From an uncultured Porphyromonadaceae bacterium (GTDB lineage: Bacteria; Bacteroidota; Bacteroidia; Bacteroidales; Muribaculaceae), in assembly GCA_937892215.1 (NCBI GenBank), contig CALAVE010000014.1:1-26271 (forward strand): a stretch of DNA of 26,271 nt. The letters run 5' to 3'. Both the position numbers and the translations under genes were made by a program. Under the pieces are notes generated by a model. It saw only the letters and a program-made list of their open reading frames with translations. It did not search any database and was not told the DNA's origin. Below, in pieces: positions 1 through 7,514 of the stretch; positions within the stretch are counted from its first letter, which is position 1; every line of letters starts with the position of its first letter.

Positions 1-1
1 G

Positions 2-140
2 CACGCGCCCAACCTGAAGCGTAAGGTGGTGACGTCGGCGACGAGAATCAGCGAATTGCCGCGATACGTGAAACTGCGCAATCCGCTGACGCTGGACTTC
101 CTGGACCGCAAGCCCGAACCGGACGGCCATGCGGGTGCGG
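2..140 (+). CDS. 3' end of an unrecognised gene, running into repeats
   Basis: This frame is open from the left edge and shows strong coding character (mostly G/C third positions) up to about base 125, ending in residues such as LPRYVKLRNPL and DFLDRKPEPDG. I do not recognise the family. No stop codon occurs where the protein-like part ends. The frame continues through several intergenic-type repeats and closes only at 584-586, inside the next gene. The natural stop may therefore have been lost when repeats expanded or inserted at the 3' end, or a small frameshift may separate this tail from an earlier stop. The +1 frame has a TAA at 22-24, so an end there is also possible. The 140 boundary is approximate, placed where the first repeat begins. 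Confidence 0.4.
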
Positions 141-440
141 ATTTCAACCACAAAGTTACGCGAACCACGAAGTGCTCATCGAGCGAATGCGAGATAATTT
201 ACAAGAATACGGAGGTTAAAGACAACAACCGAAACAACGGGGAACAACATGGTGTGGAGGATTTTAACCACGAATTAACACGAATATCTCGAATTAATTT
301 GTATGAAGGTGCCATGCGGGTGCGGACGTGCCACCGGCCTGCGGCACGAGGCCGCGTCCCTACAACATGGTGGATGATAGGGCCTATGGGGCCTATAGGA
401 CATATATGGCTTATGGGACCTATAAGACGTAAGTGGCGGG
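126..440. repeat. Cluster of small intergenic repeats (three kinds)
   Basis: This stretch has no convincing gene of its own and holds three kinds of repeat. First, a 16-bp identical direct repeat, GCCATGCGGGTGCGGA, lies at 126-141 and 311-326. Second, two diverged copies of an 'aaccacgaa..acacgaa' element start near 141 and 261; such elements are familiar between genes in Bacteroidota. Third, a 9-bp period tandem array at 377-430 has six imperfect units of the type ATRGGGCCT. The second 16-bp repeat leads into a nested inverted repeat at 324-359 (GGACG/CGTCC enclosing GTGCC/GGCAC). I see no Bacteroidota promoter between here and 507. Confidence 0.7.
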
Positions 441-506
441 CGGAGAATAAAAGGGAGAGGCGGGAGTACACAATAAAAGGGGGTGGCGGTACGTTAAGAG
501 ATAAGG

Positions 507-1913
507 ATGAAAGGATTAAGAAACATAGGGATTATACTGCCACTGTTGTTGTGGCTGATAGCGGCTACGGGGTGTATCAACGATGATTTCACCACGTCGT
601 CGGGCGACAAATTGACGTTCTCGGTGGATACGCTGAAGTTCGACACGGTGATTACGGCTCAGGGCTCGCCCACTAAGCAGTTTGTGGTTTACAACAAGGC
701 GAAGAAGAATATTCGCATCAGTTCAATCCGCGTGGCCGAGGAGAGTGAAGGGCACTTCTTCCTGAACGTGGACGGGGTGAAAGGCAGCGACTTCCACGAC
801 GTGGAGATAATGGGCGGCGACAGCATCTACGTGTTTGTGGAGAGCCTTATAGATGTCACCGGAGAGGACGACCCTGTGTGGCTGAAAGACAAGATTCTGT
901 TCGAGACCAACGGCGTGACGCAGCAGGTGGTGCTCACCGCGTGGTGCCAGGACGTGGAGCGCTTGGTGGACCGCAAGATAACGACCGATACCCACCTCAC
1001 CGCCAATAAGCCCTACGTAATCTACGACTCACTGGTGGTGGCTCAGGGCGCGACGCTCACAATAGATGAGGGAGCCACACTGCTCTTCCACGACAAGGCC
1101 AAACTGAAGGTGGAGGGCAAGTTGCTGGCGAAAGGAACGCAGAAGAATCCCATAACGCTGCGAGGCGACCGCTTGGACCACGTGGTGGGTCAGATAGGCT
1201 TCGACATAATGTCGAATCAGTGGGAAGGCGTGGAGTTCATGCCCGGTAGCACTGGCAACGAGATGTACTACGTGCAGATGCGCGGCAGCCTGTGGGGGCT
1301 GTGGATAGAGGCCGCCAACGCCGACGTACGCACCCTGTATATGCTCAACTGCGTGCTTCACAACTCGGGCAACAGTGTGTTCACGTCGATAAACGGCTGG
1401 GTGGAAGCCCTTGGCACCGAGTTCAGCGACGGTTCACAGGCGGTGGTTGACCTCTACGGCGGCAAGGCGTGGTTTGCCCAGTGCACGATGGCGAACTATT
1501 ACCTGTTCTCGTCGATAGACCGACCGCTGGTAAACTTCAACGTTCCGGAAGACAACCCCAACTGCCTTTACTGCCAGATGGACAACTGTCTGCTCTACGG
1601 CAACACCACCGACGTGGACATGGGCAACCTGGACGGCACGCAGGTGTATCTGCGCAACTGCCTGCTAAAGTCGAACGGTGTGGACGATGAGCATTTCATC
1701 AACTGCGTGTGGAACGGCGATCCCAAGTTCTACACCGTGCGCGAGGAGTATATCTTCGACTACCGGCTGAAGAACGGCAGCGGCGCGATATCCACCGGCA
1801 ACCGAAGCCTCTGCCCCGAGAGCGCCCGCTACGACCGTTACGGAGTGGACCGCTGGGCACGAGACGGAGTGGACATCGGGGCCTACACGTGGGTGCCGGG
1901 CAAGGACGAGTAA
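507..1913 (+). CDS. Surface lipoprotein with right-handed parallel beta-helix
   Basis: A predicted 468-residue lipoprotein. The hydrophobic signal (residues 7-22) ends in AATGC, so Cys23 would be lipidated. The following INDD gives acidic residues at +3/+4, matching the Bacteroidota signal for export to the cell surface. Residues about 35-150 look like a beta-sandwich (phrases such as FDTVITAQGSP and FVVYNKAKKNIRI). Residues about 155-465 look like right-handed beta-helix coils with repeated short strands (GATLTIDEGATLLF, KLKVEGKLLAKG, then NCVLHNSG, DNCLLYGN, RNCLLKSN) and a DIGAY ending typical of choice-of-anchor Q/parallel beta-helix proteins. A carbohydrate-binding or lyase-like role is possible, but I see no recognisable active site. 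The gene stands alone before a strong terminator. The ATG at 507 is chosen because it gives the full signal peptide. Confidence 0.85.
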   Translation: MKGLRNIGIILPLLLWLIAATGCINDDFTTSSGDKLTFSVDTLKFDTVITAQGSPTKQFVVYNKAKKNIRISSIRVAEESEGHFFLNVDGVKGSDFHDVEIMGGDSIYVFVESLIDVTGEDDPVWLKDKILFETNGVTQQVVLTAWCQDVERLVDRKITTDTHLTANKPYVIYDSLVVAQGATLTIDEGATLLFHDKAKLKVEGKLLAKGTQKNPITLRGDRLDHVVGQIGFDIMSNQWEGVEFMPGSTGNEMYYVQMRGSLWGLWIEAANADVRTLYMLNCVLHNSGNSVFTSINGWVEALGTEFSDGSQAVVDLYGGKAWFAQCTMANYYLFSSIDRPLVNFNVPEDNPNCLYCQMDNCLLYGNTTDVDMGNLDGTQVYLRNCLLKSNGVDDEHFINCVWNGDPKFYTVREEYIFDYRLKNGSGAISTGNRSLCPESARYDRYGVDRWARDGVDIGAYTWVPGKDE

Positions 1914-1943
1914 ACCCGAATCCGTGGAAACCGAAAAGACAAC

Positions 1944-1990
1944 GATATGACAAGGGGGGAGCGTGGCGGCGCTCCCCCCCTTGTCATATC
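1944..1990. terminator. Strong two-way intrinsic terminator
   Basis: A near-perfect inverted repeat: the left arm GATATGACAAGGGGGG-AGCG (1944-1963) pairs with 1970-1990 around the loop TGGCGG, with one extra C on the right arm. It lies between the convergent beta-helix lipoprotein gene and uxaC, so it can end transcription from both sides. Confidence 0.85.
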
Positions 1991-2013
1991 ATCCGCTATC
2001 CGGCCACTGAGAA

Positions 2014-3420
2014 TCAGAAGCGGAAATATCGCTTGGCATTGTAGTAAGATATGTCTTCCACCATGCCCTTCACGCGCTCTATCTCACCGAACGGGATTTC
2101 GCCGTTCTCCACGTCGCGCCCCAGCAAGTTGCAAAGCGTGCGGCGGAAATACTCATGCCGCGGATAAGACAGGAACGAGCGCGAGTCGGTCACCATTCCC
2201 ACGAATCGGCTGAGCAGGCCCAGCAGCGAGAGCGAATTCATCTGGCGCTCCATGCCGTCCTTCTGGTCGTTGAACCACCACCCCGAGCCAAACTGAATCT
2301 TTCCCGGCACGCTGCCGTCCTGGAAATTGCCCAGCATAGTGGCAATCACCTCGTTGGCACAGGGATTGAGGTTGTAAATGATGGTCTTAGCCAGTTTTCC
2401 ACGGCTATCCAGACGGTCGAGGAAGCGAGCCATAGTCTTTGCGGTGTTAAACTCCCCTATCGAGTCGAAACCCGTATCCGGGCCGAGCAGGCGGAACATA
2501 CGGCTATTGTTGTCGCGGATAGCGCCGTAATGGAACTGCTGCGTCCATCCGCTATCGGCATCCATCTCACCGAACACCACCATCATAGCCGACTTGAACT
2601 TACGTGTTTCCACGGCGGTGAGTTCGTTGCCGCTCATCACCTTGGCGAAAATCGATTCCACCTCGGCTTCGGTGTAGTCGTCGGCGTAGAACTCCTCAAT
2701 TCCGTGGTCGCTCAGCCGGCATCCCATCGACTCAAAGAAGTCGTGCCGACGTTGCAGCGCATCCACCATATCGGCAAACCGCGCGATGTTGATATCGGCG
2801 GCGGCTGCCAGTTTCTCGATATACGCCCTGTAAGCCGCAGGGTTCTCCACCGCCATAGCCTTATCGGGGCGCCAAGCCGGCAGCATCTTTATTTCAAAGC
2901 CACTGTCACGAGTAGCGATGTGGTGCTCCAGCGAGTCGGCCGGGTCATCGGTGGTGCAGACCACTTCCACATTATACCTCCGCATCAGTCCGCGAGCCGA
3001 GAACTCGGGCGAGGCCAACTTCTCGTTGCACTCGTCGAAAATCTCGCGAGCGGTGTCGGGGTTGAGCAGTTTTTCAATGCCGAAGGCCGTTTTCAGTTCC
3101 AGGTGAGTCCAGTGATAGAGAGGGTTGCGCAGCGTATAAGGCACAGTCTGGGCCCACTTCTCGAACTTTTCCCAGTCGGAAGTGTCGGTACCGGTGCAGT
3201 AGCGCTCCGGAACACCGTTGGTGCGCATGGCGCGCCACTTGTAGTGGTCGCCCCCGAGCCACAGTTCGGTTATGGAGCGAAAGCGGTAGTCCTTAGCCAC
3301 CATTTCCGGAATCAGGTGGCAGTGGAAGTCGATAATGGGCATCTTGGCGGCATGCTCATGATAGAGCATCCGCGCGGTATCGGACTGCAAGAGAAAATCC
3401 TTGTCCAAGAAATTTTTCAT
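2014..3420 (-). CDS. uxaC: Glucuronate (uronate) isomerase
   Basis: UxaC converts D-glucuronate to D-fructuronate and D-galacturonate to D-tagaturonate, the first cytoplasmic step of hexuronate breakdown. The 468-residue protein matches the usual length of about 470. It starts MKNFLDKDFLL and carries the metal-binding amidohydrolase motif DFHCH (His33 and His35). Other family segments include LWLGGDHYKWRAMR and TDDPADSLEHH. The C-terminal segments GSGWWFNDQKDGMERQM and DSRSFLSYPRHEYFRR are highly characteristic. It is the last gene of the kdgA-exuT-uxaC operon, 39 nt after exuT, and ends at the terminator at 1944-1990. Confidence 0.96.
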   Translation of the reverse strand: MKNFLDKDFLLQSDTARMLYHEHAAKMPIIDFHCHLIPEMVAKDYRFRSITELWLGGDHYKWRAMRTNGVPERYCTGTDTSDWEKFEKWAQTVPYTLRNPLYHWTHLELKTAFGIEKLLNPDTAREIFDECNEKLASPEFSARGLMRRYNVEVVCTTDDPADSLEHHIATRDSGFEIKMLPAWRPDKAMAVENPAAYRAYIEKLAAAADINIARFADMVDALQRRHDFFESMGCRLSDHGIEEFYADDYTEAEVESIFAKVMSGNELTAVETRKFKSAMMVVFGEMDADSGWTQQFHYGAIRDNNSRMFRLLGPDTGFDSIGEFNTAKTMARFLDRLDSRGKLAKTIIYNLNPCANEVIATMLGNFQDGSVPGKIQFGSGWWFNDQKDGMERQMNSLSLLGLLSRFVGMVTDSRSFLSYPRHEYFRRTLCNLLGRDVENGEIPFGEIERVKGMVEDISYYNAKRYFRF

Positions 3421-3459
3421 AGTTATGTTTCAATTATTGATTTACAGTTTGGTAGAATC

Positions 3460-4896
3460 TCACTTTAGCACTATTGGCTTATACTTGGGCACCAGCGATT
3501 TCATCACCACCCATCCAATGAGATAGGCCACGGCGCACACGCAGAAGATTATCATGTAGCCGGCAGGCTTGCCCTCGAATCCCAGCGCGTGCATATTAGT
3601 CTCACCCGCGTAAGTAAACAGCTTGCCCGAGCACTTGTTGATAAGGAACGAGCCACATCCGCCGGCGAGGCCGCCAATACCTGTGATGGTGGCAATGGCA
3701 GTCTTGGGGAACATATCGCCCACGGTGGAGAATATGTTGGCCGACCACGACTGATGAGCCGCTCCCAGAATACCGATAAGCACGATGGGGAACCAGGGAG
3801 TGCCGAAGAAGCCGCCCAGCGGCTGTGCCAGGATGCCCAGCAACGGGAAGAGCGCAAAGATGAACATGGCACGCATACGTGCCGCATAGGGGTCGAGACC
3901 TGTGCGGTTAATAATTATAGTTGGCAGTTTGCCTCCGTAGATAGAGAGCATCGTTATGAGGTACAGGGTGAAGATAAGCATCATGCCCTCGACCGACGTG
4001 GGCAGAATGTTGAACTGAGTTTCAAGGTATTTCGGAGTCCAGAAGAGGAAGAACCACCACACGCCGTCGGTCATGAACTTGCCGAAGGCGTAGGCCCACG
4101 TCTGCTTGTGGCGGAAGCACTCGGCGAGCGACATCTTGCGCTCAGTCTGCACGGCAGCCTCGGCTCCGTCAGGAGTCTCGTCCTGATTTATGTAGGCCAG
4201 CTCAGCCGCATTCACCTTGGGATTAACCTCAGGTTTTTTATAGATGAAAATCCAGAATCCCATCCAGAGGAAGCCCAGCGCACCGATGAGGATAAACGCC
4301 ATTTCCCAACCCAGCGCCTTGGCAATCACCGGGATGGTGAGCGGAGCCACCAGCGCTCCTATCGACGAGCCCGAATTGAAAATCGATGTGGAGTAAGCGC
4401 GGTCTTTCTTGGGGAAATACTCAGCGGTGGCCTTGATGGCAGCAGGGAAGTTTCCCGCCTCACCAATGGCAAGCACACAGCGCGCGGCAATGAAGAAGTA
4501 CATACTCACTGTGGCAATCACCACCGCCGCGTCACCAGTGGCTTGAACCAGCGCAGCCTTGTCGGCCAGCCCCACGCACTGCTCGGTGAGCACACCGCAC
4601 AAAGCGTGAGCGCAAGCACCTGCCGACCAAACGCCTATAGCCCACAGATAGCCTTTCTTGGTGTCCATCCAGTCCACGAAACGCCCCGCGAACAAGCCGC
4701 AGATGGCATATACGATAGAAAACACCGATGTGATGTTTCCGTACATATTCTCGTCCCAGTGGAACTCGTTTTCAATCATTCCCGGATAGGTAAGCGACAG
4801 CACCTGACGGTCCAGGTAATTGACCGTGGTGGCGAAAAACAGCATCGCGCATATCACCCACCTGTAGTTAGTCATTTCTTTAGTCTGTTTTCCCAT
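3460..4896 (-). CDS. exuT: MFS hexuronate transporter
   Basis: A 478-residue major facilitator of the anion:cation symporter branch, with about 12 hydrophobic segments. The N-terminal pattern TTVNYLDRQVLSLTYPGM and the loop GRFVDWMDTKKGY are typical of hexuronate/galactonate transporters, as is the GEAGNFPAAIKATAEYFP segment in the middle of the N-terminal half. A hydrophilic central loop (about residues 220-255) separates the two six-helix halves. It presumably imports galacturonate and glucuronate across the inner membrane. It sits between kdgA and uxaC, with gaps of 30 and 39 nt, so all three are probably co-transcribed. The first ATG (4896) is used; an alternative at 4875 gives MTNYRW. 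Substrate is inferred from family and context. Confidence 0.9.
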   Translation of the reverse strand: MGKQTKEMTNYRWVICAMLFFATTVNYLDRQVLSLTYPGMIENEFHWDENMYGNITSVFSIVYAICGLFAGRFVDWMDTKKGYLWAIGVWSAGACAHALCGVLTEQCVGLADKAALVQATGDAAVVIATVSMYFFIAARCVLAIGEAGNFPAAIKATAEYFPKKDRAYSTSIFNSGSSIGALVAPLTIPVIAKALGWEMAFILIGALGFLWMGFWIFIYKKPEVNPKVNAAELAYINQDETPDGAEAAVQTERKMSLAECFRHKQTWAYAFGKFMTDGVWWFFLFWTPKYLETQFNILPTSVEGMMLIFTLYLITMLSIYGGKLPTIIINRTGLDPYAARMRAMFIFALFPLLGILAQPLGGFFGTPWFPIVLIGILGAAHQSWSANIFSTVGDMFPKTAIATITGIGGLAGGCGSFLINKCSGKLFTYAGETNMHALGFEGKPAGYMIIFCVCAVAYLIGWVVMKSLVPKYKPIVLK

Positions 4897-4926
4897 TTTA
4901 TTTCAGTTTTTTAACGTTAAGTCGGT

Positions 4927-5586
4927 TCACAGCCTGCCCACGAGCTCGGTGACATATCGGCATTTGGCCGTTATGGCTGCCCAGTCGCCGGAAGCAATCA
5001 CATCTTTAGGGAACAGTTTCGACCCCATTCCCACACACATGGCACCGGCACGGAACCACGCGCTCAGGTTTTCCTCGGTGGGCTCCACACCGCCGGTAAT
5101 CATCAGGAGCGACCACGGCATGGGAGCAAGCAGCCCCTTGACGAACTTCGGGGTCAGCACATCGCCCGGGAACACTTTGCACACCTCGCAGCCGGCCTCC
5201 TGAGCAGTACCCACTTCGGTCACAGACCCGCAACCGGGTATGTACGGGACCTGACGACGATTGCAAACCTTCGCCACCTCGGCATTGAACAGCGGCCCCA
5301 CCACGAAATTAGCCCCTAACTGAATGTATAGCGCGGCAGTGGCGGCATCCACCACCGACCCGGCCCCCAGAATCAAGTCGGGGCACTCGGCGGCGCACCG
5401 CTTGGAGAGAGCCGCAAAAACCTCGTGGGCAAATTCGCCGCGGTTAGTAAACTCGAAGGCACGCACACCACCGACGTAGCAGGCTTTCACCACCTGCCAC
5501 GCCGTCTCGCTATCGGCATTGTAGAACACCGGCACCACACGCGTAGTACACATCGCCTCCAGCACCTGAATCTTACTGAATCTCAT
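4927..5586 (-). CDS. kdgA: 2-keto-3-deoxy-6-phosphogluconate (KDPG/KHG) aldolase
   Basis: Cleaves 2-keto-3-deoxy-6-phosphogluconate to pyruvate and glyceraldehyde-3-phosphate, the last step of the pathway encoded here. The 219-residue protein is a class I TIM-barrel aldolase. Glu45 lies in FEFTNRG, the Schiff-base Lys137 in CEVCKVFPG, and Thr164 in MITGGVEPT, corresponding to E45/K133/T161 of the E. coli enzyme. ILGAGSVVDA and VGPLFN are also family segments. I start at the ATG at 5586; an upstream TTG at 5592 would add only two residues. It is first in the operon, about 40 nt downstream of a good promoter. In E. coli the family gene is called eda. Confidence 0.94.
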   Translation of the reverse strand: MRFSKIQVLEAMCTTRVVPVFYNADSETAWQVVKACYVGGVRAFEFTNRGEFAHEVFAALSKRCAAECPDLILGAGSVVDAATAALYIQLGANFVVGPLFNAEVAKVCNRRQVPYIPGCGSVTEVGTAQEAGCEVCKVFPGDVLTPKFVKGLLAPMPWSLLMITGGVEPTEENLSAWFRAGAMCVGMGSKLFPKDVIASGDWAAITAKCRYVTELVGRL

Positions 5587-5633
5587 ATACAATGAATTTT
5601 TCGTTGGTTATATCAATTCTTCTTAGTCAACCA

Positions 5634-5664
5634 CAAATTTAACCAATTTCCCTTATTTCCCAAA
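5634..5664 (-). promoter_or_regulatory. Promoter of kdgA-exuT-uxaC
   Basis: On the minus strand, TTTG (5664-5661) is followed after 19 bp by TAAATTTG (5641-5634), matching the Bacteroidota consensus TTTG...TAnnTTTG. The predicted RNA start near 5627 leaves a leader of about 40 nt before the ATG at 5586. Confidence 0.7.
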
Positions 5665-5735
5665 ATTATCCACTACTTTTTCAGAAACAGAAAGTTTCAT
5701 GAAATATAATTTGTAATTTGTAATCTTATTAACGC

Positions 5736-5766
5736 TTGCTTAAAATTGATATTTTCGTTACCTTTG
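5736..5766 (+). promoter_or_regulatory. Promoter of the DUF4421 gene
   Basis: TTG (5736-5738), a 20-bp spacer, then TACCTTTG (5759-5766). The predicted RNA start near 5773 lies downstream of the in-frame ATG at 5755, so translation must start further down, most simply at the ATG at 5794. Confidence 0.65.
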
Positions 5767-5793
5767 CCGATGATATTGTGCATTTTTGAAATC

Positions 5794-7050
5794 ATGAAAG
5801 TCAACCGACGTTCCACATACAATTCAAGCAAGTCATTCCGGCGCATTAGAGCATTGCTAATGAGGCAGGTAGCACTGATGGCACTGATGATAATAGGATT
5901 TACGGCATTTGCTAACGCGCAAACAGGCTCAGACACCGTGTCGGTGGTTCAGGCCGACTCATCGGTGGTGCGCTACGTTGTCACCAATGACGGGATCCAA
6001 AAGGTTGGTACCGTTACAGCCTTGGAGGACGAATCGAGACAAGGGAGATACTGGTTCAATGAACTAAAGAAAGGTAGAATCCATTTCAACGACAGCACCG
6101 TGCATTATCCACGGTTCGTCCGTTTCTGCTGGGACACATACAAATGGGGCGACAAGGCGTTTAACTCCTACGATACCACCTACGTGAAGAGCACCGGCAT
6201 GAACTGGAAGGTGATTTTCAAGAACAACAACTGGCTTGACTACTTCAGTTGCACGCCGTTCGACAAGATGAAGTTCAAGTTCAGCAACACCGCTCCATCC
6301 ACTACTTTAGGCGCATACATTTCATTCATGGCAGTGAGCGTGGGATATGCAATAGACCTGGACAAAATTCTGGGCAAACAAATCTCAAGCCGGCGATTCG
6401 AGTTCTCGTTCACTTGCGCGCGGTTCTTTGCCGAGTATTACCGCGTCATCAGTACCGGAGCCATGAATCTGACCATAAAGGACTACTACGACAACGAAAT
6501 ATACCATGTTAAGGACTTCACGGGGCTTAAGCGCAGGTCGTGGGGAATCAACGCATACTATTTCTTCAACAACCGCCGGTACGCACAGGCCGCTGCGTAC
6601 TGCTTCTCAAAGATTCAGCGCCGAAGCGCGGGTTCATTTCTTGCAGGATTCAACATCAGTCACCAGAATTTCTCAACCGACCCCGACAAAATAAAAGACG
6701 AATTCAAAATAGAAGGTGAGACCGACTTCAAGGAGACGTTTTTCAACTACACCGACTACTGCGTGTCGGGCGGCTATGGTTACAACTGGGTTCTGGGCAA
6801 GCACTGGCTGCTCAATGGCACCGCACTCACTTACACAGGGCTCAAGCACTCTCACACATCGTCAACAACCGACGGCGACCACAATTATTTCGCCATCAAC
6901 TTCAAGGCCAAGGTCAGCGTCACATACAGCAAACGGCACTTCTTCGCAAGTCTGAGCGAGAACTTCGACACTCACCTTTTCAACACCGGAGAATACCGCT
7001 TCCGCAGTTTCCTCACCGACCTTTCGCTCATTGTGGGCGTGCGCTTCTAA
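5794..7050 (+). CDS. DUF4421 family envelope protein
   Basis: A 418-residue exported protein resembling the Bacteroidota DUF4421 family, whose function is unknown. Residues about 23-42 form a hydrophobic signal (RQVALMALMIIGFTAFANAQ) after a long basic N-terminus. An alternative ATG at 5860 gives a conventional signal peptide of about 21 residues. The mature part has many alternating aromatic/polar strands (FEFSFTCARFFAEYYRV, SWGINAYYFFNNRRYAQAAAY, GGYGYNWVLGKHWLLNGTAL) and ends in strand-like SLIVGVRF with a terminal Phe, suggesting an outer-membrane beta-barrel. Family members contain the conserved YFFNN..Y..A region seen here. The longer start at 5746 is rejected because it overlaps the promoter. 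It is divergent from the kdgA operon and is probably unrelated to hexuronate use. Confidence 0.82.
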   Translation: MKVNRRSTYNSSKSFRRIRALLMRQVALMALMIIGFTAFANAQTGSDTVSVVQADSSVVRYVVTNDGIQKVGTVTALEDESRQGRYWFNELKKGRIHFNDSTVHYPRFVRFCWDTYKWGDKAFNSYDTTYVKSTGMNWKVIFKNNNWLDYFSCTPFDKMKFKFSNTAPSTTLGAYISFMAVSVGYAIDLDKILGKQISSRRFEFSFTCARFFAEYYRVISTGAMNLTIKDYYDNEIYHVKDFTGLKRRSWGINAYYFFNNRRYAQAAAYCFSKIQRRSAGSFLAGFNISHQNFSTDPDKIKDEFKIEGETDFKETFFNYTDYCVSGGYGYNWVLGKHWLLNGTALTYTGLKHSHTSSTTDGDHNYFAINFKAKVSVTYSKRHFFASLSENFDTHLFNTGEYRFRSFLTDLSLIVGVRF

Positions 7051-7092
7051 AATGCCCGGGCATTTGCCAAGCCCCCCCTTAAAAGGCGGCAG
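7051..7092. terminator. Possible weak two-way terminator
   Basis: In the gap between two convergent genes there is a perfect 14-bp palindrome, AATGCCCGGGCATT (7051-7064), followed by an imperfect C-rich/G-rich inverted repeat around CTTAAAAG (about 7071-7091). The hairpins are weaker than those at 1944 and 13999. Confidence 0.35.
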
Positions 7093-7094
7093 TG

Positions 7095-7514
7095 TCAGTC
7101 GAGCATAAAGAGTTTGAGGTGCACGACCGACATTCTTTTGCCGTCGGAGCCCACCTCTACCGACTCTCGGCCGGTATAGCGTCCTATAAAAGCCTTGCCG
7201 GCATCCATCAGGTGCGATAGTATTTTCTTTTCCGACTTGGATATGTAGCCCAGTTTAGTACCGCTGTAATACACCACAATTGCCCCGTCGTCGTACTCAT
7301 TCTTGGGTTCACGGCGCAGTTTCAGCACGGTATCAGGTTCCAGGCCAAGAATCACCTGTTCCGACTTCTCATGATATCGCATACCCACCAGGGCGTACTC
7401 ACCCAGATAGATCTCCCTGCGAAAGGGCGCTAATCCACCCGGTTTTCGCTTGTCGAGCCGCTGGCTCAATCCTTCAATCGCCGACGGCGGCAGATTAATC
7501 AATTCCTTGCTCAT
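7095..7514 (-). CDS. HIRAN-domain protein
   Basis: A 139-residue protein made almost entirely of a HIRAN domain (about residues 37-135), the fold used by Rad5/HLTF helicases to recognise DNA ends and also found alone in bacteria. The signature is LKLRREPKNEYDDGAI followed by GTKLGYIS: a basic strand, the N-E-x-D-x-x-A motif, and the 'G-x-x-x-G-Y-I' strand. I use the ATG at 7514 (MSKELIN), which overlaps the upstream J-domain gene by 20 nt; a start at 7538 is possible. No helicase or nuclease domain is fused. It is last in the run uxaB-uxaA-kdgK-coiled-coil-J-HIRAN. Its function is unknown; DNA binding is a family-based inference. Confidence 0.82.
   Translation of the reverse strand: MSKELINLPPSAIEGLSQRLDKRKPGGLAPFRREIYLGEYALVGMRYHEKSEQVILGLEPDTVLKLRREPKNEYDDGAIVVYYSGTKLGYISKSEKKILSHLMDAGKAFIGRYTGRESVEVGSDGKRMSVVHLKLFMLD

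Noticed and set aside
377..430. Possible CRISPR-like repeats
   Set aside because: The period is 9 bp with no spacers, so it is a simple tandem repeat, and no cas genes are present.
26..586. 186-codon open frame at the left end
   Set aside because: Only its first part looks like protein. The rest is intergenic repeats and it overlaps the lipoprotein signal peptide, so it is not a complete gene in its own right.
2155..3468. 437-codon open frame opposite uxaC
   Set aside because: Antisense shadow of a clearly identified gene; no domain, promoter or plausible product.
3589..4914. 441-codon open frame opposite exuT
   Set aside because: Antisense shadow, highly charged and without membrane or domain features, opposite a well-recognised transporter.
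5746..5793. Longer N-terminus for the DUF4421 protein
   Set aside because: It overlaps the predicted promoter, and the RNA would start downstream of these codons.
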